Origin: Porphyra umbilicalis | Lineage: Eukaryota; Rhodophyta; Bangiophyceae; Bangiales; Bangiaceae | DNA: 64,000 bases | Assembly: GCA_002049455.2 (NCBI GenBank) | Contig: KV919065.1 | Span: 1 to 64,000 of the forward strand | Direction of reading: 5' to 3' | In this document: positions 21,455-33,374 of the stretch, one piece after another | How positions within the stretch are numbered: the stretch's first letter is position 1 | How the letters are laid out: each line of letters opens with the position of its first letter | The notes under the pieces: model-generated | Database searches by the model: none | Seen by the model: only the letters and a program-made list of their open reading frames with translations | Told to the model about the DNA's origin: nothing | Program-made: the position numbers and the translations under genes

Positions 21455-21869
21455 AGGGGAGTGGGGGGCACGAGGTGCTAACGTGGGGGGCGGGTTTGGC
21501 GGAGCAGGGGAGGGGTGGCCGCACAAGCCGTGTGGGTGGGTGGCCGAGCGAAACGCGCGGGTGGGCGGGCGGGCGACGTTGGGGAGGGGGGAGGGGAGGA
21601 CGGCCACCGGGTTGGCGCCGGCGGGGGCGGGCCTGTAAACGTTGGCGCGTGTCCGCGCGGCGCCAGGGTGGGCGGCGCGGCGGGTGCGCCAGCGCCGCCC
21701 ACCTCAAGGCCGCCCCTGCAACCTTTCTTTATCAACTGCCCGTGTCCGCTGTGCGGCTGTGCGACGCACACACAACCCCCCCACCGGCACCCGCCGCGCC
21801 CACCGCGGCAGACGCCCGCACGCCGCGGCCGCGCGCGTCACGGTTGCGGAGCAAACGCAAAAGACAACT

Positions 21870-24244
21870 TTACACAAGCGGGGGCGGCAGGCGGCGGCGG
21901 TGCGGCCGACCATGCAGGCGCGCGACGGCACGCGCCGCCCACCCGCCTTGCCCCGGCTCAGGCACTCGACCGGCGGGCGCGCCCCCTCCCTGCCCTCCCC
22001 TGCCCCCCCGCACGCCCACGCCCGTTGAGTTAGTCAGGCACCCGCCACGCCCGCTGCCGTCAAACGGCGGGCCCCTGGCCGTGGCCCTTGCGGTCCCCCC
22101 GACGGCCTTGGGCGCGGCGGGACGCCGAGGCGCCCCCCCCACGGGCGGCACAAAATCCGAGCCGCCGACGAGCGACAGCGCGCCGACCACGTCGGTCGCT
22201 TGCACGCCCAGCATCACCTGCGCGTGGGCGGCGAGGCGCTCCAGCGACGACGCCGACGAGCGCGCTTGGGCGGCCAACAGCGCGTCGCGGAGGTCCCGCG
22301 CAACCGCCCGCCGGCGGGCCGCGTCCATGACCGCCGCCGCGGGGCCGGCGCTCGGGTCGTCATAGGCGAGGAGCGACAGCGCCGCCTCCAAGTCGGCCCG
22401 CGCGTCCGCGGCGGCGGTCACCGACGCGGCCGCCGCGTCTGCATCCGCCGCCGCCGCCGCCGCCGCCGACGCAGCGTCAACGACGGCGGCGGCCGCGGCG
22501 GCGGCGGCGGCCGCGCGGGCGGGCGCCTCCCGCGCGGCGGCAGCGGCAACGGCGGTCGCAGCGGGCATTTGGAGCGGCGCCAGCCGGTACAAAGGGGCGG
22601 GGGCGCCCGTGTCGGGGGCGGCCAGCCGCGGCGGCGCGTGGATGGCCACGGCACTCGACCGGGCGCCCCACGCGGCGGGGGGAGGTGGGAGTACCGCCGC
22701 GACCGCCGCCGCAACAGCGGCGCTGGCGGCGGCAGCGTCGCGGTCACTGGCCGGACCGGCGGCAGCCGACGACGGGGGCGCCGCCGCCGCACCGCCCAGG
22801 CGGCCGGCGCCGAGGAGCACGTCGGCGAGGCCGGCCGAGGGCGCCGCCGCTGCCGTGGCCGCCCCGGCCGACGATGCCAGCGGCACAAACGCGGCGGTGC
22901 TGGGAGGTGCCACCGCGGCAGCGGCGGCGGCGACAGCGAGTGCGCCGCCCGCGGCGGCGTCGGAGCCCCCCCCCCACCGGCGGCGCCGAGCGCCCCCCCC
23001 CCCGGCGGACCCGCCCCGTCGCGGTACGGCGCGAGCTCCGTTTGCGCAAACGCGAGCGCCTCATCGAGGCGGCCCGCCCGCACCAGCTCCACAAACTTGA
23101 CGCACAACAGCCGCACGGCGAGGCGGGGCGACGAGGGGAGGAGGGCGGGGTGGCGGGCAGACACGCCCGCCACCGCGTCGTCGATGCGGCCTTCGACGAC
23201 GGCGGTGAAGGCGGCTTCCCGCTCGGCCAAGGCGGCCATCTCTGACGCGAGCAACGGGCCCCGGTGGGTGGCGGCGGCAAACGCAGCGGCCGCGCGCGGC
23301 GCACCAATGTGCACCAGGTATTGGAGGACGACGCCCGACACCGCCTCGAGGGGTCTCGGCAGCTCCGTGGCGGCGGCGGCCGCGAGCGCGGCCGCCCGCC
23401 GCCCCGCCACGTACGCCTCAATGTCAAAGAGGTAGCGGCGGGAGCCCGGCACCGCCGAATCAAACGGCAGGGCCGCCAGCTCGGGAGCGCTCTCGCTCAC
23501 CGCCGCCGCCGACGCGGTGCGCTCCAACCACGCCTGGTCCGACGCCCCAAAGTTGGCCACCGCCACCTCCCCCTCGGTCCGCATGCCGACGGTCGGGAAG
23601 AGTTCCCCCGAGACGCCTCGAAACGCAATGCCAAGGCTCTTGCCATTCTTGGTAAACGTGACGCTGCTGTCGGTCAAATCCCACAAACACCCAATCGTGT
23701 CGCCCGTGGTGTAGGTCGGTCCATAGATGGAGCCGACGCCAGACCCCGCAAACGCGTGTCCGTCGTCCGCGTGGTAGGCCCAAGAGCGGGCCTCCCAGCC
23801 GGGGAGGCGCGTCAACTTGACGTCCCGCGCAGAGAGGCCAATTCCAATGAATCCAGACGCGCCCGCCGACTGCACATACATCTCATAGTAGTAAAACGCG
23901 GCGCCGCCTTTCGGCACCGGCACGTCCGCCCGCACCGCCGAGGCGTCCGCGTCGGCGAGCCCGGCGCCGGCGTACGTTGCCATCAGCCCGTCGTCGGAAA
24001 TGGTCATGGATTCACGCGCATCCGTGGCGGACCACCGTGTCGGCGCGCGGGCGGCGGCGGCGCGGAGGGCGGCGCCGTCGGCGCCACACACCCCACGCTG
24101 ACACAGGCGGGGGGGGGCGGCACCGGCACCGCGGTTGCTACCGCTATCGCTGCCGTCGGCGGGCCCGCCAGCGTCGCCATTGGCGGCGCCATTGGCAGTG
24201 GCGGCGCCGGGCTTGGCATTCCCACCGCCCGCCTGCGCGTGCAT
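21870..24244 (-). CDS. RanBPM/RanBP9-like SPRY-LisH-CTLH-CRA protein
   Basis: Homologue of RanBP9/10 and yeast Gid1, a scaffold of the GID/CTLH ubiquitin-ligase complex in nucleus and cytoplasm. From ATG 24244 (MHAQAGGGNAKPG) a ~75-residue Ala/Gly-rich leader precedes a SPRY domain at about 78-240. The SPRY shows FYYYEMYVQSAGASGFIGIGLS, RLPGWEARSWAYHADDGH and GPTYTTGDTIGCLWD. A LisH-like helix pair (VVLQYLVHIGAPRAAAAFAA) follows, then a CTLH region (VEGRIDDAVAGVSARHPALL ... LLCVKFVELVRAGRLDEAL). The frame then changes at the C-run 22966-22975. The CRA end is LEAALSLLAYDDPSAGP ... RRRAVARDLRDALLA at about 22400-22270. A long Ala-rich insert separates CTLH from CRA. The exact 3' end is uncertain: 21870 is the first stop in the final frame, but conserved sequence ends near 22150. 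Confidence 0.85.
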
Positions 24245-25333
24245 GATGTCGAACAAATTCCCCGTCGTTTGGTGTCGGGCACCCAGAGGGAAGGTGGAAC
24301 GTTGGAGAGAGGGGCCAGGGGGAAGGAGGATGAGAGTTCGGAGACGGGGAGCAGATGCGCCGACAGTAGAGAGAGGGGGATGGCGCACTGCCCGTGAGAA
24401 AGGAGTGGTGTGACACCGCGTCGAAGGTCTGGCAAGAGACCTGTCCAAGACCAGGCCAAAAGCACTAAAGCGCACACCCAACGCCTTGAGACAGTAAAGG
24501 CCAGGCGAGGAAGACAGGAGGCAGGCAAGGGGAGAGCGCCACAAGAGAGAAAGACGCGGTTGGAAGCCGCGACGGGCTCGAGGCGACGCTGGGGCAACAG
24601 GGTCGTGGGCCAAGGTTCGCCTCGGCCAGCAAGCACACGACCTCGACTCCGCACACAAGGCGACACCAAAGAATTGCACTCGGTCCTTCACGAGCATGCT
24701 GACAATTGCCTGCGACAATGTGGAAGAACGCCGGCATTACAGTGACAGCAGGAATGACTCTGAGCCACGCATCATGCAGCTCTTCGCCCCTAAACGCCAC
24801 TCAAGATAATAAGGGCAAATGTGGCGCCGCTCGATAGAATCTTCATTGTTTGAGGAAATATCGTTTTGATTTTAGCAACACCGTTCGAATTAACACATAG
24901 AGATACGTCCAATGAAGCTATCTCCACGTCAATCTGACCGAATGTCAGGAACTTGTGGTGACTCCTCGGCCCCTTATGAGGGGGTTTCCAAGCGACTATA
25001 GAATTGTAGAAAAGTTCAAACGGCTATACAGTCTTTCAGGGCTGTCCACCCTTGTCGTCGCCTGACAGGGACCGAAGTAGCCCTCTTTTTTCGTGCAGAA
25101 GACGGCAGAATCGCCCGTCCTGGCAGTGCAAAGCTGTCTCGTTATTATCCAGGGATGGATAGCAAAGGAAACTACAGGAATGGAGAAAGACTGTATCTCG
25201 GTTCGACCGACCTCATGAGGATTCTATTGTCAGGTGAGACGAATGCTTGTTCAGAGAAACCTCAGCCGTGAGTTTTTTGGCGTCCTTTTGGTCCGACACG
25301 TATGGCTTCATGGAGACGCTGGCGACGCCACCA
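24245..25333. other. Intergenic region upstream of RanBPM gene
   Basis: No gene is seen. 24245-24720 would be the leader and promoter of the minus-strand RanBPM gene. From 24780 the GC content drops sharply, with AT-rich stretches such as AAATATCGTTTTGATTTTAG, up to the foldback at 25334. Confidence 0.4.
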
Positions 25334-25710
25334 GCGCAGTGCACCTCGTTGCTGGATCCACCACGAGCCTCGTTTTCCCCCAAATCGCTCGTACAAAAAC
25401 TTGCACGACCCCTCGTAAGCACCTGTACGAGGCGATTCTTTTGCAAAAACATGTTGAAACATGCATACGTTTGCATGACTGCATTTTTCAATGACTTCTT
25501 GGATGCACCAGAAGCCTCTTTGAGAGCCGCTTCCTGTGGTATTGAGCGACATGGTGAAAATGCGCATGTGCAAACGTATGCATGTTTCAACATGTTTTTG
25601 CAAAAGAATCGCCTCGTACAGGTGCTTACGAGGGGTCGTGCAAGTTTTTGTACGAGCGATTTGGGGGAAAACGAGGCTCGTGGTGGATCCAGCAACGAGG
25701 TGCACTGCGC
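25334..25710. repeat. Perfect 142-bp foldback (inverted repeat) with 93-bp loop
   Basis: 25334-25475 and 25569-25710 are exact reverse complements over 142 bp (outer end GCGCAGTGCACCTCG, inner end CATACGTTTGCA). The 93-bp spacer keeps traces of further pairing (GACTGCATTTTT against AAAATGCGCATG). The flanks outside 25334 and 25710 do not match each other. Both strands are open through the repeat (182, 165 and 147 residues), but this follows from the palindrome and no protein family is recognised. Absence of any mismatch implies very recent formation or active correction between the arms. A transcript would form a long hairpin suitable for small-RNA processing. Confidence 0.9.
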
Positions 25711-27542
25711 AGGCTGCATGGCGGCGACATGTTTCGTAGCGTAGAGTCTTTCCAAGAGCAACTAGGGAGCAGCTTCAACTGCGAAACGAACAACAAGAGT
25801 GCACAAAGAGATTTTGCTTAGGAAGCTTCGTCTCGGTACCACGACAGCGGTGACCTGCCTGGCCAGGCGCTACAATGACAGGTCCGCTTCTCAGAAGCCC
25901 GCCCTTCACCATCCTTTTCATTTGCATCTTGATTCTCTCGAGATGGCTTCGTGCTGCCGGCGCCTGCACAAGCGCTTCGCGCCGCCGACTCTGACTCCGA
26001 CCGTATGCCGTGCACCCGGCTCGTCGGTGTCTCGAGAATCAGGTCGTCAAGGAATTGACTCAGTTGCTCTTCGCTGTCATCCGCGCATCGTGTGCTCAAC
26101 CACCCCACCGCGCCGGCGCCCCCAACGCCAACGGCACCCAATCCTCCATTGTTACGCACAGTCATGGCTGCCTTCCCGACGTGGTTCCCTCGCCAATGAT
26201 CAAGATGGTCCTACACGATGCTCATCAATAGCCCCCAGACTCTCCCCTGCTCGCCCTTGTTGTGTTGGCGTTGTGTGTGTGTGAGCGACGGTTGGTCGCC
26301 CCCGTGGAGCGACTGGTTACGGCCTGGCCGCTGTCCAGCGTGCTGGCAGTTTGGTGCGGTGCGGCCACGGCACCGGGGGAAGGCGCGGCTGCCTGTACGA
26401 AATCATTTCCCCGCCGGATGGGGGGAGGCAGGTGAGTCGCGTCGTCGCCGCGTCACGGCGTCCTCCCCGTTCCCCCCTGTTTCTCGTCCCCGCTCCCACC
26501 GCCCGTGCCTGCTTGACGTAATTACATCGGGCAGCGGCGCGCGTCGGCGGGGAGACGGTTGCCCCCTCTCGCGGTGGACTGGGCTGCCGCCGCTCCGGGC
26601 CACTCTGGGCCGCCGCCCGCGGGCGCCCAGTGGTTTTGTCCCTCAACGGAGTGCCGCTTGACATGCCTGTGTGTACGCGCGTGGGCGTGGTCTTGTTTCT
26701 TTCTGTTCTCTTTTTGTTTACTGCTCTGCACGGCTGTGCACGCACCTGGGAGGAGCGAGGGCAGCGGCCGGCGCTGCTGTGCAGACGGTGTCGTCGAGGG
26801 TTGTGGAGGTGGCGGAGGGCGGGGAGGGGTTGGGTTTCGAGCGGAGGCGGTGGCGAGCCGGCGACGAGTAGCCGCCGTGACGCTTGTGGGAGCCAGAGGG
26901 GGTAGCGTGGACCAGCCACCGCCGCGCGTGCACCGCCGGCGTGGCGGGTACGGCATTTCCGCTGCCCTCTTTCGCCTACTGGACAAGAGGTGCATCCCGC
27001 GCCGAGGTCCGCCGTCCCAGCGGCGGGTGCTTGCGGGTGTGACACGGCTTGTGAGGGGGGGGGGGCGGGGGGGGGGGGGGATTGTGCCGATTGAGGCGCC
27101 GCCGTGGGCGTCCGCTGCGGTCGGGTGGTGCGGTGGGTGCCTGTGTCGGCTCCGGCCCCGCACGGGCCGCCAGCCATTGGGAGGTGCTGCGACGGCGCGC
27201 CGCGGCTGTGCCATCCGCGGTCGTCGTCGCGGGCGGTTGGCGGGCGGGTGAGCAGGCGGCCTTGCCGGACCGGCGGAACGGTGGTTTGTGTGGCGTAGGA
27301 GGTCACCACCGCCACACGCGGTACTGGCGTGACGACGGCCGGCTACCCCTAAGCGGGCGCATCGGTCCTTCACCTCCCTTCTCCGTTGCCCATCCCCCGA
27401 CGGCTGGTTCTTCGCGGGCTGTTCCCGTTCCTGCTTCGCTGGCACCTGCGGGGGCGGCGCCCGTATTCCACGCGCGCCCCCCCCCCCCCCTCGTCCTCGT
27501 CTCATCCCTTGTAGATGTCCCATCCGCCGCCCGGCCGTTGCG
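25711..27542. other. Intergenic and presumed leader region of the SAPS gene
   Basis: No gene is recognised. 25711-26300 is of mixed composition. 26300-27540 is GC-rich with T-rich islands (TTGTTTCTTTCTGTTCTC near 26693) that could mark a leader intron of the downstream gene, but no splice pair can be tested. Long minus-strand ORFs here are Pro/Arg/Ala shadows. Confidence 0.35.
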
Positions 27543-30500
27543 ATGAAGCGGCGCGGGCAGGGGGGCGGGGCGGGCAACCCGTTTGCTCCCCCCGCGCCGG
27601 GCGACGCCACGGCTGCCAAGGGCGGGACCGGCAGGCGGTCGAGGACGCTGGACGTGCCCGGGGACTTTCGTAAGGTCGCCTCCACCCCAATACACGAGCG
27701 GGGGGATGTGCCGCGCGTGTTGGCAGCGCCGCTGCTCGCGCTGCGGGCCAAGGCGGGGGCTGCGCGCGGGGCGGGGGCGGCTGCGGAGACGGTGGGGGGG
27801 GGCACCCGTCGGGCAGAGCCTCTGGCGGCGGCAGCGGCGGGCGCGGCGCCTTTGGGCGGACGACGTCGGACCCCAGCACGCCCGCAGACACCCCCCATCT
27901 GCACAGCAGCCGCTACGCGACGGCGCGGTTCCCCCCACAACTCTCCGTGGCCGCCACCGCGGCGGTGGCGGGGGCGACGCCGGCGATCGGGGGGGGTGGC
28001 TCCCCTCAGTCGCGCGGCGTTGTCGTGCGCGGCAACTTGCGGCGCTTGACATCTGGCCTCGGGCGGAGCTTCCGCAAAATCCAGGGGCGCCCAAAGTTCC
28101 GCCCCGCCGCGCCGCCCGCCCGCGGCGGCGGCAGCGGCTGGGGCCGCAAAGCAAACGGCGCGGCTGCCGGCGGCGGTGCACACGGCTCCGCGTCGGGCAC
28201 CACCGCCGACGCGTTTGCGCCCGTCCTTGCGGCGGTGCGCAAAGGCGAGGCGCCGCTCGAGGCGCTCCTCGACGCGATGGCGACGCTGTCGGAGCGGCTG
28301 GCCGACGGCGACGCGGAGGCGCTCTTCAAGCACCTCGCCACGCCGGCGGTGCTCGACGCGCTGCTGCGCGTCGTCCTCGGCCGCCGTGACGGCCCTCGCA
28401 CGGCGGTGGTGATGAACGTGCTCGTCCGCGGGCCGCCGCGACTGCGCAAGGGTATTTTGCAGAGTGGGGCGCTGCGGGAACCCCTCTTTCGCTTTTTGGA
28501 ACACCCGGCGGCCGCCGACCAGGCAGAGGCGGCACGGGAGCGGCAGGCCGCCGCCAGCGCCGTGGCGGCGGCGGCGGCGGCGGCGGCGGGCGGGTGGCCT
28601 GGCGGCGGTGGTGGGCTGTCCCCGCTCGGTGGGCGCCTTGCAGGCGCCTGGTCGGCCGCCCGAAGCCCCCGCGCGCAGTCGGCGGGTGCGTCGGCAGCGT
28701 CACTTATCTTGTCGGGCGCCCGTTCGCAACCCGCCTCGGCGCCGATGCTCGCCGCCACCTCCGACAGCTGCATCATAGTCGAGCCGCAGAGTCCGGTCAG
28801 CCGGCACGGTGTGAGGTCCGTGTGGGCGGCGGGCGCGGCCCAATTGTTGGGCGGCGGAGTGCCTGCCCCCGCACCGGGGCCGGCGCCAATACCCTCGCTG
28901 GAGGAGCCCGACGCCCCAGTTGACCTGTCGGTCGTTGCCGGACGGGTGGCCCGCCTGCTGGCGGCGCTGCTCAACGACGCGCCCGAGGAGTTTGCCAAGG
29001 TGGCGGCCAAGCGCCGCTCCTTTGTCGCAGACCTCCTCAAGGTGTGCGCGAGCACCGGCTGCGTGGTGGACGTGCTCCCGCCGCTCCTCTCTGCCAACAG
29101 CTACTACGCGCTGTCGCCGCCCGAGGACTTGCGGTATGGCGCCACCAACGCCGTTGGGGTGGTCCTACTGGCCGACGCCAACGTGTTGACGCTCCTCGTC
29201 CACCGCTTTACCGCGGCCGTGGACGTAGTGCCCGCCACCGCCGGCTCGCTGGCGGCCGTGGAGAATTGCCTGGCTATGGCCGTTGCGCTTTCCCTCCGCT
29301 GCATCCCGCCGCTGCGCTGGGAGCCGTCCAAGCGGCCCGATCAGGCGACGGTGGCGCGCTTGACCACCCTGGCGGACCGCCTGAGCATCATCAGCCGGCC
29401 CGCGCACGTTGGCGCGCTGCTCGACGCGGCGTTTGGGGTGGCGAGTCGCGATGGGGGTCTCGCCCTCCGCCGCACGCTCGCCGCGCTGACAGACATGATG
29501 CGGACGATCCGCTTAGGCACTGTGTCGGCCCAGCCGGCCACGCGGGCGATCATGGCGGCGCTCGACATGGGACCGATGGAGCGGGAGTTGGCGATGCGGA
29601 TACCCGCGCTGGCCTCCGTCTTGCGCGCCGAGTCGGGCCCGGGGGGGGCCGGACAAAGAGGAGGGCCGTTGTCAACTCTCGCGGCGCCCGTATCGTCCGG
29701 GGGAGCGACCGCGGCGGATGCGGTGGCAATGGGGTGCCCGCTCCCCTGCTTCCCGCAAAGGGAAGCGCCGCCAACACAGGGATCCGTTGCCTCCCCCCAA
29801 GGGAAAGGGGCTGTGGCAGCGGCGGTGGCGTCGGCAGCGGTGGGGAACTACCGTCGAGCTGGAGCCAACGTGCGGGCGGGGGCGGTGCTACGATCCCCTC
29901 TGGGGCGGCCACCTCCTCTGCCCAATCGTCCCCGTTATCGTCCACGTCCCCGTCTTGGACGACCGCGTCGTGTCCGCCCTCACCAGGCACCGGCACGAGC
30001 TGTGGGGGTGACGGCAGCGGCGCTGGCCGCGTCGGCGGCATGGAGGAGAGAGGGTTTGCCGCTCCATCGACGTCGTCGGCCATGTCACTGGTCGTATCGA
30101 CTCCACCCTCCCCCAACGCAGCCTGCCCATCGTCCCCCACATCGCCGGCCACATTGCCGGCGGTGCCGCTGGTGGCGGCCGCCGGAGGCGCAACGGCCGG
30201 TACCCCCCTCGCGGATGCCACCCCCGCCGGGGTGGTGCGGGCGACCCCCCTTCCCGTACCTCTCACTCCCGCGAGCTCCACAGCGCCGCACCGCCCCAGT
30301 ACCCCTGCCTCGATCGGCACGGCGTACGAGCGGGTACGGTCCCCCCTCGGCTCCATCCGCGTGGCGGTGCTCGACCTCCTCGCGCTCGTCTTTTCCTCCA
30401 ACTGCCCCGAAGCGCACGCTGCGCTCGCCGCCGCGTCGGTGCCGTCGACGCTCATGGAGTTGTTTTGCGCCCTCCGCTGGAACAGCATCCTCCACCGGTC

Positions 30501-31225
30501 CGTCGCTGACTGCGTCGCCGTCTCCCTCGCGTGCCCGTCGACCGCCCTCCACCGCGCGTGGCTGACCGAAGCGGAGCTGCCGGCGCGGACGCTCGAGCTC
30601 TACGCCCGCGCCTTTGACGTGTCAACACGGCGCCTGCGGCGGCCACGCACCCAGCCGGCTGCGTATGTGGGCGACGTGATGCGGATGGCCGACGCGATGC
30701 GGCAATTTGTGGCGCGCCACCGGGGGCAGCTGGAGCGGGGTTGCATGGCAGAGCCGGGGGGGTGGGGGGGGTGACGCCGCCGCCGCCGCCGTCGCCACCG
30801 CCGTCACCCCAGCCACGCCGAGCGCCGGCCGTGGCAGCGGCGGCAGCGGTAGCGCCCCGACGAGCGACGGCGGCCCGCTGGTGCGGGGCGTCGGCGGCGC
30901 GGGCGCAGCCGCCCTCGGGCCAACGTTTGGCGCGCCGCCCGCGCGTGGCGACGCGGTGGCCTTGCCCACCGCCTGCCGGGAGGCGCCCGCCGCGGTGGGC
31001 GGGCTGGCGGCGCCCGCCTACACCCACGAGGCGCTGCTCGGCCTGTTTGGGGGCACGCCCGCCGCGGGGGCGGCGGCGCTCAAGGCGCTCGACGCCTTTA
31101 CGGAGGGGACCCTCCAGGCGTACAAGGCCAACGCGGTCAAGCCCCTGGGGGGGGCCCGCCCGACCGTCTACTCGGGGTCGACGTTTGCGCCGCTGCGCAC
31201 CAACAGCTCGCTCAATGTGGATTAA
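27543..31225 (+). CDS. SAPS-domain protein, PP6/Sit4 phosphatase regulatory subunit
   Basis: SAPS proteins bind the PP6/Sit4 catalytic subunit and direct it to substrates. ATG 27543 opens a disordered, Gly/Arg-rich N-terminus. The frame changes at the G-run 27794-27802. The helical SAPS core runs from about 28210 to 29610. It shows LLDAMATLSERLADGDAEALFKHLATPAVLDALL, ILQSGALREPLFRFLEHP, VDLSVVAGRVARLLAALLNDAPEEF and LSIISRPAHVGALLDAAFG. After a second break (29641-29648) and a Ser/Gly/Pro-rich linker, the C-terminal SAPS helices follow: LGSIRVAVLDLLALVF, MELFCALRWNSILHRSVADCV and AYVGDVMRMADAMRQFV. A third break at 30756-30771 leads to a ~150-residue tail ending in TAA at 31223-31225. The SAPS region is interrupted by an unusual Ala/Gly insert at 28530-28900. 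Family call rests on helix pattern and order. Confidence 0.75.
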
Positions 31226-32493
31226 AAAAAACCGTGTGCCGCGGGTGGCGTTTGAGTCTGCTTCTTGTGCGGGGGGGGGAGGGGAGGGCGCCCGTGGCTG
31301 GGGTGACGCAACGTGCGCGCGCCGTCGCCACGTGGAGGCGACTGACACTGCCGCGCGATGGCCCTCGCCTGACGACCGCGAACGCCACGTCGACGACCGT
31401 CCGATGGGGGTGAGTCACGCCCCCGTCGGTCGCATGCGGCGCCTGCGGGGCTGACGGCAATGGGGAAGCACAGGCGGTGGGCGGGCGAAGCCCGCCGGCC
31501 CCGCGTTTGGCAACAAGGCGTCGCGGGCGTCCACGAGCCTCCACGCTCGTAGCGCCGTGGACGAGAGAGGCCTTGCAACCCGCCGGGCACCCACCTCCCA
31601 ATCCGACTGGACGGAACGGTTCCGCACCCACCGACCCGCCTGCGCGCGCGCCTGGACACGCGGGCGGCGCCCGCTGGGCCGCGCGCCCGGGCGCGGGGCG
31701 CCCCGCGGCGCGGCGCGTTGCTGCGTTGGCCCTCTGCCGCGCCTCCCCACCGTCCCCACCCACACGGTCCACACGGCGCGTGTACGTCATGCAATGGGGC
31801 TCCAGGCGACGTTCCCAGTGGTGATTGGCCGGCGGGCCGGATGGGAGCACGCCAGTCGTCTCTCCCCGCCGCCCCCCACCGACCGCCCAGGCCAGTGTTC
31901 ACAGAGCGCCACTGCTGTTGGGGGGGGGGGTCTATTTCCCAGCCGAGACGTCCCAATTACACTGCAGCGCGGACGCGCCGGTGGGGTGGCCGCGCCTCGG
32001 CCCCTCGCTCGACGGGTGTCATTTTTTGGTCTGACGGGCGAGCCTCGGTGGCTTGTTGGCCACCACCCTCCCTCTCCCCGGGAGCGCCGCCAGCCCGCAC
32101 CGACGCAGCGGCGGCAGCGACCGCGCCGACCGCCGCGCCGCGTCGCGCCCGCCACCGTGACGCGGGGGGCCCGCGGACGAGGGGGCGCCGCCCGGTCGTT
32201 GGCGGGGAGAGAGCGCGGCCGCCGCCACACTGCCGCCGCCGTCGGCCCGGCCCCCGCCGCGCCGCGTGCCGCACCGGCCGGGCGGCGCCACGCGGTGGCG
32301 GCCGCGCGGTGCGCGTGGCCACTCGGGGCGGGGCGGGGGCGGACGGGGAGGTGAGGGGAGGGGGGGGGGGGGGGGGGGGGGGGAGGGCGGGTGGAAGGCC
32401 GCCGAGGGGGGTTGTTGTGCTGACGCGGCAGCACCGGGGAGGGCGCGCCGACCGCCGCGAGCGGCGGCCAGTGACAGTGGGGGACTGCGGGCA

Positions 32494-32566
<73 letters not shown>

Positions 32567-33374
32567 GTGGCGGCGGCGGCAGCGCGCCGGCGGGCGGTGC
32601 GTGCGCCGACAGGCACCGGGTGGGGCGTCGACGGCGGGCCGACGCGCCCGCGGGCGGCGCGCCCAGGGGGCAGCCGACGCGCGCCGCCGCCGACGGGCGG
32701 GCCGCTGGCGGGCGGGCGGCCGCCCCTGCCGCCGCCCCGTCGGCGTCGCCGCGTGCCGCCGCCGGCGGCGGTGTGCGCGTCGGCGGGCGGTGGGGGGGGG
32801 GGGGGGGGGGGGCGCCGGACGGACCGCCGCCGCCCACCCTGGGCGCGTCGGCGCCCCGCCGCCGCCGCCGCTGCCGACCGCACGCATTACGTTGGGGCGG
32901 CCGCGCGGGGGCGGCCGCGGGGGGGCCCGCACCCCGCCGACGGCGGTGGGGGGGAGGCGGCTGCCGCCGCCGCCCGTGCGTGAGGGTGAGGCGCCCGGGG
33001 GGAGCGCCCCCGTGTCCCGCGCGGCGCGCACCCGCCCCCGCACCCACACCCGCACCGCGGCGGCGGCTGGGGGGGCCGCCCGCTTCTGGCCGTCGGCGCC
33101 GTGCGCGGCGGCGGGGGGGGGGGGGGGGGGGGAGCGGCGGCGCCGACGCGCCCGTGTCGGCCCCCCGTCGCGGGCCGCCCGTGGGGGGAGGGCCCCCGTC
33201 GACGCGCAGCGCCGCGCGCCGCCGCCCGGTCCCCGTCGGTTGCGCGGCGGCGGGCGGCGGCGGCGCCGTCGGCGGCGGCGCGCGCGCGCGCGCGCGCGCG
33301 CGGCCGACCCCGCCGCCGGCGGGTGCTTGACGCCTCCCCCCCCGCCCGCCCTCGCCGCCGCACCCTGTGCCGCA
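31226..33374. other. Intergenic region with (GGC)n and (CG)n tracts
   Basis: No gene is supported over 2.1 kb. It contains G-runs near 32357-32382, a (GGC)n microsatellite of about 90 bp (32494-32583) and an alternating CG tract (about 33280-33302). The long antisense ORF that crosses it is an artefact of GC-rich sequence over the copine gene. Confidence 0.5.
32494..32583 (+). repeat. (GGC)n trinucleotide repeat
   Basis: Nearly uninterrupted GGC units run for about 90 bp, with two AGC or GGT variants, in the region upstream of the copine ATG. Such CGG/GGC tracts are prone to length change and hairpin formation. Confidence 0.85.

Noticed and set aside
25213-25761. ORFs of 147-182 residues across the foldback
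   Set aside because: The open frames on both strands result from the palindrome itself; no family, and start context is poor.
26522-28504. 660-residue minus-strand ORF
   Set aside because: Shadow of the SAPS gene and its leader; low-complexity Arg/Pro/Ala text without motifs.
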